DNA of 13,804 nucleotides from JBLHGN01 sp047616325 (GTDB lineage Bacteria; Pseudomonadota; Gammaproteobacteria; Pseudomonadales; Cellvibrionaceae): assembly GCA_047616325.1 (NCBI GenBank), contig JBLHGN010000072.1:1-13804 (forward strand), read 5' to 3'. The number at the start of each line of letters is the position of its first letter. Position 1 is the first letter of the stretch. A program made the translations under genes and the position numbers. The notes below the pieces were generated by a model. The model was given only the letters and a program-made list of their open reading frames with translations, searched no databases and was not told the DNA's origin. This document shows, piece by piece, positions 7,845 to 13,803 of this stretch.

Positions 7845-8516
7845 TTACACTGTAGGCATTATTTCGTTGAAGTGTTCGATACCCATAAACTCTTCAGGCA
7901 GATGTGGCGGTTTTTCACTGTCGGGCGAGGTTATGCACACGAGGTGTGAAATGCCAAACAGCTGCGCGCTGCGCAACACTCTAGGTGTGTCGTCGATAAA
8001 CACGGTGCGTTGTCTATCAAAAGACTCACGTTGCGCAAGTTGATGCCAAAAACTTTGGTCTTCTTTAGGGCTGCTAAACTCGTGTGATGAAATTACTATA
8101 TCCAACCAGCGGTCAATATTGGTGACACTCAGTTTTAATTCAAGGCCTTTAGGGTGTGAGTTTGTGATCAGTACGAGTTTTTTGCCCAAGCGATTAAGTG
8201 ACTGCAAAAAATGCTCAGCGTGAGGTCTAATTTTAATTTTGTGACGTATCTCTTCCTTTAATGCGGGAATATCGAGTTTAACCAATTCCGACCAGTGATC
8301 TAGGCAGTACCATTGTAGTGTGCCCTCAAAGCGCTTTATTTCGCTGCTTAGGAAATGACGGGCCTCTTTCTCGCTTACGCCATGTGCCTCGGCGTAGCGC
8401 AGAGGAAGATGGTTAAACCAAAAGTAGTTGTCGAAATGGAGGTCTAGCAAGGTGCCATCCATATCGAGTAATACGGTATCTATCGCGTGCCAGTCGATCT
8501 TAGGATGTATAATCAT
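7845..8516 (-). CDS. yrfG: GMP/IMP nucleotidase, HAD superfamily
   Basis: YrfG is a cytoplasmic HAD phosphatase that dephosphorylates purine mononucleotides. All four HAD motifs are present in 223 residues: motif I DMDGT with nucleophile D18 and D20, motif II LVLITNSH with T118, motif III lysine K151 in SSPKED, and motif IV FIDDTPRVL with D175-D176. The cap region after motif I (NYFWFNHLPLRYAE) is the helical cap typical of YrfG. The start ATG at 8516 leaves few alternatives; no good ribosome-binding site is seen. The context (divergent from nudE, upstream of hslR) matches E. coli yrfG, although the E. coli igaA/yrfF gene is absent here. Confidence 0.93.
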   Translation of the reverse strand: MIIHPKIDWHAIDTVLLDMDGTLLDLHFDNYFWFNHLPLRYAEAHGVSEKEARHFLSSEIKRFEGTLQWYCLDHWSELVKLDIPALKEEIRHKIKIRPHAEHFLQSLNRLGKKLVLITNSHPKGLELKLSVTNIDRWLDIVISSHEFSSPKEDQSFWHQLAQRESFDRQRTVFIDDTPRVLRSAQLFGISHLVCITSPDSEKPPHLPEEFMGIEHFNEIMPTV

Positions 8517-8604
8517 TGGATTTTAAGTACTTTTACTCTTTTATTATAAAGAAAATCTATTATGCGAAAGCTAAAAATTTCGCGCATTTATTGAGAGCCC
8601 TATT
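8517..8604. promoter_or_regulatory. Divergent yrfG / nudE control region
   Basis: These 88 A+T-rich bases must carry promoters for both directions. On the minus strand there is a perfect TATAAT (plus-strand 8543-8548) about 27 bases before yrfG, but the expected -35 position has no good match. The perfect inverted repeat GCGAAA (8564-8569) / TTTCGC (8578-8583), with an eight-base spacer, lies between that box and the nudE ribosome-binding site GAGAG (8593-8597). It could be an operator or a hairpin in the nudE leader. Confidence 0.35.
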
Positions 8605-9153
8605 ATGCCCGAAGCCCCAGAGATTCTCACCCGCCAAGAAGCCTCCCCTAGTCGCTTATTTCGTGTTGAGCAGGCGCGGCTGCGCTTCAGTAATGGAGAG
8701 GAGCGCACCTACGAATATTTGAAATCGGGCAAAATGGGCGCGGTTATTATCGTGCCGCTGTTAGACAACAACACAGTGCTGTTGGTTGAAGAATATGGCA
8801 TCGGCGTTGAGGGCTACGAAATTGGCTTGCCAAAAGGCAAGGTGGATGCAGGCGAAACCCATATTGAAGCGGCCAACCGCGAACTGAAAGAAGAGATAGG
8901 CTACGGCGCCAAAAACTTACAATTGTTGAAATGTTTAAGTCAGTCTCCCAGCTATATGCAACACCGCACACAAGTAGTGTTGGCGCGGGACCTGTACCCC
9001 GAAAAGCTTGTGGGTGATGAACCGGAAGAACTTACGGTGCTTCCCTTTCCTCTGGACGACATTGCCGCCATTGCGGCGATAGAAAACGTTACCGAAGCGC
9101 GCACAATTGCCGCGCTCTATCTCGCCCGAGACTGGCTTGCGCAGCATGGGTGA
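8605..9153 (+). CDS. nudE: ADP compounds hydrolase NudE (Nudix)
   Basis: NudE hydrolyses ADP-linked compounds such as ADP-ribose, Ap3A and NADH to AMP plus the other phosphate. The Nudix box is perfect at residues 78-100: G-X5-E-X7-REL-X-EE-X-G, reading from GKVDAGE to RELKEEIGY. It is followed by LSQSPSYM and RDLYPEKLVGDEPE, both characteristic of NudE rather than of ADP-ribose pyrophosphatase NudF. The length of 182 residues agrees with E. coli (186). GAGAG at 8593-8597 supports the ATG. Its last bases overlap the ATG of the broken cysQ (9146), so the two were probably translationally coupled. Confidence 0.95.
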   Translation: MPEAPEILTRQEASPSRLFRVEQARLRFSNGEERTYEYLKSGKMGAVIIVPLLDNNTVLLVEEYGIGVEGYEIGLPKGKVDAGETHIEAANRELKEEIGYGAKNLQLLKCLSQSPSYMQHRTQVVLARDLYPEKLVGDEPEELTVLPFPLDDIAAIAAIENVTEARTIAALYLARDWLAQHG

Positions 9154-9982
9154 TGTGCCTGGTATCGCTATTTCCTGGCATTCTTCTGACTTATTGAAAG
9201 TATGCGAAGCAGCGGGCCTGGCTGTTTTGAGGTGTATAACCGCAGTACAGGCATGGATGTTAGTAGTAAAGCTGATGATTCACCGGTGACTGAGTCCGAA
9301 GTACAGGCCAATAACGTCATTGTAAGCGGTCTGAAAAAATTAAGTCTCGAGCTGCCAATAGTCAGCGAGTAAATTCCACTCGCGGCGTTTGTGGCGCAAA
9401 TATTGGCTAGTGGACCCCCTCGACGGCACAGAAGAATTTGTCAGACATGGCAAGGATTTCACCGTAAACATCGCGCTTATCGGCAATGGCAGACCGTTTT
9501 TTGGCATTGTCTACGTGCCCGTTACGCGTGTGGCCTATATGGGCGGGCTGGGTTTGGCGGCATTTAAATGTGAGCACGGAAAATGTGCAGCAATTTCTTC
9601 GCGCAGAATGGCTAAGGCTTTGACTGCAGGCACCGCCATCGACGTTGTGGTTAGCATGCATCACGAAGACAGCGCCACCAATCAGCTTATTGCTGAGCTG
9701 AGGCGTCAATATGTGCTTACCTCGCTAAGCAAGATTAGCAGTTCGCTGAAGTTTTTTTATTGGCCGATGGCAGTTCAGATATATATCCACGATTGAGTTC
9801 TAGCCGCGAATGTGACCTGGTCGCAGCTCACACAGTGTTATTGGCTGCAGTTGGAGACATATGCGGGGCTGACGGCGAGTCCCTTGTATATAAATCATAG
9901 CGACAGTGTGCTGGTGCCAAACTTTTTTGCGGTGGCCGATACCTCGTTTCCCAGGAAAGCCTTACTCAAACAATGTCAGTAG
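9146..9982 (+). pseudogene. cysQ: 3'(2'),5'-bisphosphate nucleotidase CysQ, frameshifted
   Basis: Pieces in two alternating frames line up end to end with CysQ, which removes the 3'-phosphate of PAP/PAPS in sulfate assimilation. The segments in order: from ATG 9146, ...LLKVCEAAGLAVL. A one-base loss near 9229 shifts to EVYNRSTGMDVSSKADDSP and IVSE, which ends in TAA at 9370-9372. A further frame change then leads to WRKYWLVDPLDGTEEF (metal site DPLDGT intact), FTVNIALI and ISSSLKF. A loss in the T7 run at 9752-9758 shifts to LLADGSSDIYPRL and the CDLVAAHTVL metal region. An extra A at about 9892-9894 creates TAG 9898-9900, after which NHSDSVLVPNFFAVAD runs to TAG 9980-9982. Rejoined it is about 278 codons, normal for CysQ. 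With four lesions a sequencing error alone is unlikely. Confidence 0.92.
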
Positions 9983-10027
9983 CCACTACACGTACAGCAG
10001 CTGTTCTCTGCTAGTTAAAGCGCTGGA

Positions 10028-10089
10028 GCTAACTGAGAAAATATTCTTATTGCCGATTCATTTCTACTTTTTTTGTCATCTCAGTTAGC
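10028..10089. repeat. 11-bp perfect inverted repeat, 40-base spacer
   Basis: GCTAACTGAGA (10028-10038) is the exact reverse complement of TCTCAGTTAGC (10079-10089). The spacer is A+T-rich with a T7 run. The match stops sharply on both sides. It could be a long-loop hairpin RNA, a remnant of a small mobile element, or a binding site pair. No target-site duplication was recognised. Confidence 0.6.
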
Positions 10090-10203
10090 AATCGAAGCGG
10101 CCATCTTATTCTCGCATACAAAAGCGTGAGTCGGTCAGGATTGTATCGCCTGTGCCACAAACACATTTTATACGCCGCCAATTTCAACTTTAGTGCGAAA
10201 GTG

Positions 10204-10271
10204 TGAATTTGTAATAAATTGATCAAAAAAACTGTGGTATTAATGGCAGCTTCTCTTGTAATACAAATTCA
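10204..10271. repeat. 10-bp perfect inverted repeat upstream of orphan gene
   Basis: TGAATTTGTA (10204-10213) is the exact reverse complement of TACAAATTCA (10262-10271), with 48 bases between. The right arm is also part of a local palindrome, TTGTA-A-TACAA (10256-10266). It lies 37 bases upstream of the ATG at 10308, so it may be a pair of operator half-sites or a leader stem. This is inference. Confidence 0.5.
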
Positions 10272-10307
10272 ATAACTTCTACCCCCCCGTCTTATTCGAA
10301 GCTACTT

Positions 10308-10619
10308 ATGAATAAATCACACTCTGAAAATGTTGTAAACGAGTCTGGCCCTATCAACAAAAACATAATAAATGAAGCACATCTCACAAGATCAAATGCT
10401 TTTTTTAGCGCACATAAAAGTAACGTAAACAAAGCAAATGCTGATCATTACTTGGTTACTAACGAAGCCTATACTAAACAATTATTAAGGGAAATAACCT
10501 GCCTAGAAAGGCAGTTGGACCGTTTGCGTAATTTAAATGGGCATTTGGATAACCGTACGCAATCTACCTATGAGGAAATGATTAGCAGCCGTATGCAGCT
10601 CTTGAAAGAGCTGCATTAA
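10308..10619 (+). CDS. Small hypothetical protein with C-terminal coiled coil
   Basis: I do not recognise this 103-residue protein. The N-terminal half (1-50) is polar, rich in Asn, Ser and His, and probably disordered. The C-terminal half (about 50-103) looks like an amphipathic coiled coil: QLLREITCLERQLDRLRNL and, later, EEMISSRMQLLKELH, with Leu, Ile and Met in heptad spacing. There is no signal peptide or membrane segment. The ribosome-binding site is weak (GAAG at about 10296). Codon use and the coherent amphipathic pattern suggest a real gene, but it stands alone in a sparse region. The last eight codons form a perfect hairpin (10593-10616). It could be a recruited adaptor or simply a lineage-specific gene; no function can be assigned. 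Confidence 0.6.
   Translation: MNKSHSENVVNESGPINKNIINEAHLTRSNAFFSAHKSNVNKANADHYLVTNEAYTKQLLREITCLERQLDRLRNLNGHLDNRTQSTYEEMISSRMQLLKELH
10593..10616 (+). other. Perfect hairpin at 3' end of the orphan gene
   Basis: ATGCAGCTCT (10593-10602) and AGAGCTGCAT (10607-10616) form a ten-base-pair perfect stem with a TGAA loop, ending one base before the TAA stop. Only TAAAATAG follows, so there is no U-tract for intrinsic termination. It may protect the mRNA 3' end or be a chance result of the coding sequence. Confidence 0.55.
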
Positions 10620-10891
10620 AATAGTTGCCTGTATCAACCGCGGCGATTAAAACATCTAATGGCTGCATGAATTGCCTTTTAGCTGTAGCAATAGCCCAGA
10701 TAATTTCCGAAAATATTATATTTAACCCGTTAACATAGTTTTAAAAAAACTCGTTTTGTCTTTGTCTTTGTCTTTGTCTTTGTCTTTGTCTTTGCTGAAA
10801 ATAAAGGCTGGTTATTTCTAAATTTTATGACAGGCTTGAAGTATGGCGTTAGAATGCCTATGGCAATTCTGCCGAGAAGTCTAGCGGGGGT
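10620..10891 (+). promoter_or_regulatory. Upstream region of folM
   Basis: These 272 bases have no gene. They contain an A+T-rich stretch near 10700-10750, the TTTGTC array (10755-10790), and a hairpin AGAATGCC (10851-10858) with GGC-A-ATTCT (10862-10870, one bulged A) just before folM. The folM promoter should be here, but I cannot name a convincing -35/-10 pair. Confidence 0.4.
10755..10794. repeat. Hexanucleotide tandem repeat (TTTGTC)6.7
   Basis: Six perfect head-to-tail TTTGTC units occupy 10755-10790 and a partial TTTG continues to 10794. The unit reads GACAAA on the other strand. It lies about 100 bases upstream of folM and outside coding sequence. Such arrays change copy number by polymerase slippage, which could alter promoter spacing; any such effect here is inference. 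Confidence 0.95.
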
Positions 10892-11632
10892 ATGATGAAC
10901 AAAGCTACTGTGCTTATCACTGGTGCGAGTCGCCGACTGGGCCTTTACCTGTGCGAGCGGTTTATCGCCGACGGCTTTTTCGTAATAGCCGTGACTCGTT
11001 CTTCATCGGCAGAGCTTAACGCGCTCTACAACAGCAGATTAAAAGTGTACCAGGTGGATTCCTACCATCCTCAAAATGTTCAGCCCCTAATCAAAAAAAT
11101 AGCCAGTGAAGTAAACCATATCGACGTGCTGATACACAACGCCTCGATGTTTGAAACTGACCAAAACTGCGGCGTATCCAGAGCTGATTCGCCCGCTTCG
11201 GTTGATTTATTTCAGGAAATGTTTAACGTGCATATGGCTCTGCCGGCATGGTTGAATACGGCCTTTAAAGGCAAACTTGAAAACAACGCCACCGCCGGTA
11301 ACATCATCCATATCACCGACATCTACGCTGAAAATCCTAGTAGCGACTACGCGCTCTACTGTTCTACTAAGGCAGGGCTAGAAAATCTATCAAAAGGTTT
11401 TGCCAAAAAGTTTGCCCCACGCATTCGTGTCAACACTATTCAGCCCGGGCCTATACAGTTTTTACCTGAGCATACTAATGCCACCAAAGACGCGGTATTA
11501 AGTCAAACCTTGTTAGATATTGAGGGTGGATTTCTACCGATTTACCAAGCCGTCGTTAGCATTATCGACAACCACTATATGACCGGAAGCAGCATTAAAG
11601 TAGATGGTGGCCGCTCCCTCGGAAGGGGGTAA
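10892..11632 (+). CDS. folM: Dihydromonapterin reductase FolM (SDR family)
   Basis: FolM is an NADPH-dependent short-chain dehydrogenase that reduces dihydromonapterin (and weakly dihydrofolate) in the cytoplasm. The 246 residues show the cofactor loop TGASRRLG at 10-17, whose RR is typical of FolM and pteridine reductases rather than other SDRs. They also show HNAS at 82-85, the active-site strand IIHITDIYAE, catalytic Y156 and K160 in YCSTK, and NTIQPGPIQF at 181-190. The C-terminal TGSSIKVDGGRSL matches the E. coli FolM ending. Two in-frame ATGs (10892, 10895) are possible. GGGGG at 10886-10890 is too close to the first, and GAGAAG at 10874-10879 would suit either. The 3' end overlaps folK on the other strand by 99 bases. 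Confidence 0.92.
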   Translation: MMNKATVLITGASRRLGLYLCERFIADGFFVIAVTRSSSAELNALYNSRLKVYQVDSYHPQNVQPLIKKIASEVNHIDVLIHNASMFETDQNCGVSRADSPASVDLFQEMFNVHMALPAWLNTAFKGKLENNATAGNIIHITDIYAENPSSDYALYCSTKAGLENLSKGFAKKFAPRIRVNTIQPGPIQFLPEHTNATKDAVLSQTLLDIEGGFLPIYQAVVSIIDNHYMTGSSIKVDGGRSLGRG

Positions 11633-12034
11633 ACCCCACTTGCTTAGGTCGACGCCGGTGAAGTTGTTGGCAATTACGTCACGCACGTAGCTCTGTTTAA
11701 ACTGGCTAAAAAAATCATCCTCCATTTCTGTTGTGCGACCAAGAATGTCGATGTCGGCTGTGCGGTCTTTCACACTGCGTTGCGGGTCGCTCCTGTCCCT
11801 GCCCAAGCTTTCTTCAATGGCATTGAGGTGGTTTTTCACCTCAATGCAATCTAGATCGGACTTGATAACAGCCACTGTATTCAAGAAAGTATGAGGGGTT
11901 TCCATTGCGTGGGGCTGCGTGTAGATAAATGGAAAACACACTATTTCGACGAAGTGAATCGTTAAAGCCTTTACCATCTGAACGGCATTCTCTTCAGGGC
12001 GAATATTTGTACCCAATGATAAGTAGTAGTGCAT
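11534..12034 (-). CDS. folK: HPPK (FolK)-type pterin pyrophosphokinase
   Basis: FolK transfers pyrophosphate from ATP to 6-hydroxymethyl-dihydropterin in folate synthesis. The 166 residues start MHYYLSLGTNIRP, the pterin-side motif SxGxN. They contain TFLNTVAVI at about 49-57, EESLGR at 74-79, and the family signature R-x2-D-I-D-I-L at 91-98 with metal-binding D94 and D96. The C-terminal third (about 100-166) does not look like the usual FolK ending, and its last 31 codons lie inside folM on the opposite strand in the same codon register. GGAG (plus-strand 12045-12048) lies ten bases before the ATG. It could be a specialised FolK linked to the folM pathway, or a FolK whose original stop was lost. 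Confidence 0.8.
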   Translation of the reverse strand: MHYYLSLGTNIRPEENAVQMVKALTIHFVEIVCFPFIYTQPHAMETPHTFLNTVAVIKSDLDCIEVKNHLNAIEESLGRDRSDPQRSVKDRTADIDILGRTTEMEDDFFSQFKQSYVRDVIANNFTGVDLSKWGLPPSEGAATIYFNAASGHIVVVDNANDGLVNR

Positions 12035-12153
12035 CTTATGCGAGCTCCATGTACTGCTTCTGTTTTCAGTTTTTTGATAGACACCAATCGTTCACGTGTG
12101 TGCTAGAAGTTTTGATTGACGAGAAAATCGCTGCCTCTCAATCTCAAATGAGC
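12035..12153 (-). other. Gap between aas and folK, possible pterin-aldolase remnant
   Basis: This 119-base gap has no open gene. On the minus strand one frame reads LVSIKKLKTEAVHGARI at about 12090-12037, closed upstream by a TAG (plus-strand 12103-12105). The pattern (beta strand, then K-x-x-A-V-x-x-A) resembles the C-terminus of FolB/FolX aldolases, which often neighbour folM and folK. The stretch is short, so this is a weak suggestion. Confidence 0.25.
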
Positions 12154-13803
12154 TTAATCATGCGGCTGATCGCTTGCCAGCTTTTTTGCGCTTGCAAAAT
12201 CAGCCTTGCCAGAGCCTAGTTTTGGCAGCACTTCTACGGTGACTACTTTAGCCGGAATCGTCAGTGAATTGCAGCCTTGATGTAACATTTCCCGTTTTAG
12301 GTCGGTCAACGATATTGGCGCTTCACTTAACAGAACAATCTTTTCGCCCTTTTTGTCGTCGTGGATATTTACCGCCATCACCTGTGCTTCTTGTTCTTCT
12401 CCAGTGGCTAGTTTTTCAAGGGTGTTGTGATTGGCCAATGCGTTTAAGGCCTTGCCCGCCAACTGTTCCACAGCAGTCAAACTAATCATTTCCCCTCCTA
12501 GTTTGGCAAAGCGCGAGTAGCGATCGACAATGGTGAGAAAGCCGTCTTCATCGAGGCTGCCCTTGTCGCCGGTAACGTACCATCGCGCATCGCCTATGTG
12601 TCTAATTGCCTGGTCGCTTAATTCGGAATTGTTTAAATAGCCCTGCATCACCTGGGCGCCGCCAATGAGTATCATGCCCTCGTCTCCCGTAGCCAGTTCT
12701 TCGAGGGTATTGGGGGCGACAATTTTAAAGCTGGTTCCCGGCAGTGGCATACCCACGGTGCCGGGGCGTCCTCCCAGTTGCACCTTCCAATAATGGGTGT
12801 CCAATGCGTCGGGCAGGTTGACGCTGGCCACGGGTGTGGTTTCAGTTGCGCCGTAGCCCTCTAGAATATCTTTGTTAAATTTTAGTTTAAATGCCTCGCG
12901 CACTCGTGGTTGCAATCTCTCTGCACCAGCCACCACATGCTTTAAGCTTTCTAGCATTAATGGATGAATCTTAGCATTGCGGCAATAAAGCCGTAAAAAA
13001 GTTGAGGTGCCGCATAAAAAGGTAACGCGGTTGCTGGCGATGGCCTTGCTGATACCCAGCACGTCGGTGGGGTCGGGGTGACAGACCATGGGCAGGCCTT
13101 CTATCAGCGGCATAAATTGGGTGACGGTAAGTCCAAAGGCGTGGAACAGCGGCAGAGAAGCCATTACCACGTCTTTGTCATCCATGTTGAGCACGTCGGC
13201 AATCTGTTTGAGGTTTGCCATAAAGTTCCTGTGGCTCAACATAACGCCTTTGGGTGAGCCTTCGCTACCACTGGAGAATAAAATAGCCGCAGTGGCGGTG
13301 TTAGACTGCTGTTTGGTATATAGACGTTTTAGCATCCAAGCAGGCAAAACCTTTACGCATAATAAAGTGCTAATCAGGGTGAAGGGAGATATGGTCTGTT
13401 TTAATTCTTCCAAATAAATTACCTTTACCTGTGAGAGAGTTTCAGAGAAATCGATGCCTCGCTCTGCAAGTTTTTGGATGAATTTTTTCGAGCTGTAAAT
13501 GGTGTGAATGTCGGCCTGTTCCACCGCAGAGGCAAATGCCACCGCGTTTGATGTGTAGTTTAGGTTAACGATGGTTTTACCCGATAGCAGCGTCGCCATG
13601 TTCGCCAATACACCTCCAGCGCTGGAGGGCATCAACACCCCTATATTTTGCTCTGGACTTAAGCACTGCATTTTTTTAGCAAAAGCTATTGCCACGGCAA
13701 GGGCACGGTGAGCGGAAAGCGGGCCACTTTGAGCATCGATAAGAGCCGTGTCACCACCGCGACCTTTAGCGCTGTCAATCCAAGCCTGGGCTAAGGTCGG
13801 CAT
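12154..13803 (-). CDS. aas: Aas-type acyl-[ACP] synthetase domain (5' end beyond window)
   Basis: This is the ATP-dependent fatty acid:ACP ligase part of the Aas system, which reacylates lysophospholipids at the inner membrane. The 549 visible residues show the AMP-binding P-loop SSGSEGSPKG at 177-186, LPLFHAFGLT at 217-226, GYGATETTP at 316-324, TGD at 411-413, DRYSRFAKLGGEMIS at 427-441, and the catalytic lysine in GSGKAD at about K533. LFHAFGLT and RFAKLGGEM are typical of the Aas branch. The frame is open to the window edge, and the first Met (MPTLAQAWIDSAK) resembles an internal linker, so the true start, probably after MFS/LplT and PlsC acyltransferase domains, lies outside. It is codirectional with folK, 119 bases away. 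Confidence 0.88.
   Translation of the reverse strand: MPTLAQAWIDSAKGRGGDTALIDAQSGPLSAHRALAVAIAFAKKMQCLSPEQNIGVLMPSSAGGVLANMATLLSGKTIVNLNYTSNAVAFASAVEQADIHTIYSSKKFIQKLAERGIDFSETLSQVKVIYLEELKQTISPFTLISTLLCVKVLPAWMLKRLYTKQQSNTATAAILFSSGSEGSPKGVMLSHRNFMANLKQIADVLNMDDKDVVMASLPLFHAFGLTVTQFMPLIEGLPMVCHPDPTDVLGISKAIASNRVTFLCGTSTFLRLYCRNAKIHPLMLESLKHVVAGAERLQPRVREAFKLKFNKDILEGYGATETTPVASVNLPDALDTHYWKVQLGGRPGTVGMPLPGTSFKIVAPNTLEELATGDEGMILIGGAQVMQGYLNNSELSDQAIRHIGDARWYVTGDKGSLDEDGFLTIVDRYSRFAKLGGEMISLTAVEQLAGKALNALANHNTLEKLATGEEQEAQVMAVNIHDDKKGEKIVLLSEAPISLTDLKREMLHQGCNSLTIPAKVVTVEVLPKLGSGKADFASAKKLASDQPHD

Larger units (their letters stand above)
9983..10307. other. Non-coding A+T-rich region with inverted repeats
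   Basis: These 325 bases follow cysQ and contain no convincing gene in any frame. They hold an 11-bp perfect inverted repeat (10028-10089), a 10-bp perfect inverted repeat (10204-10271) and a C7 run at about 10283-10289. No transposase, tRNA or terminator with a proper U-tract was seen. Confidence 0.6.

Noticed and set aside
9389..9796. Open frame of 135 codons that could be read as a stand-alone phosphatase-like gene
   Set aside because: It begins at a TTG inside CysQ homology, lacks the N-terminal metal glutamates, and continues into another frame; it is one segment of the cysQ pseudogene.
9906..10088. Sixty-codon open frame across the end of cysQ
   Set aside because: It covers the CysQ C-terminal segment in a different frame and ends in the non-coding region; no ribosome-binding site or protein-like pattern.
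10219..10226. TTGATCAA, FNR/CRP-like half palindrome
   Set aside because: The two halves touch without the four-base spacer required for an FNR box; likely chance in A+T-rich DNA.
10755..10794. CRISPR-like array
   Set aside because: It is a six-base head-to-tail repeat with no spacers and no cas genes nearby.
10668..10869. GAATTGCC (10668-10675) and GGCAATTC (10862-10869) as long inverted repeat ends
   Set aside because: Only eight bases match across about 190 bases with no flanking duplication; expected by chance.
11929..12219. Plus-strand open frame opposite the start of folK and end of aas
   Set aside because: It is antisense to the conserved folK N-terminus and aas C-terminus and has no recognisable features.
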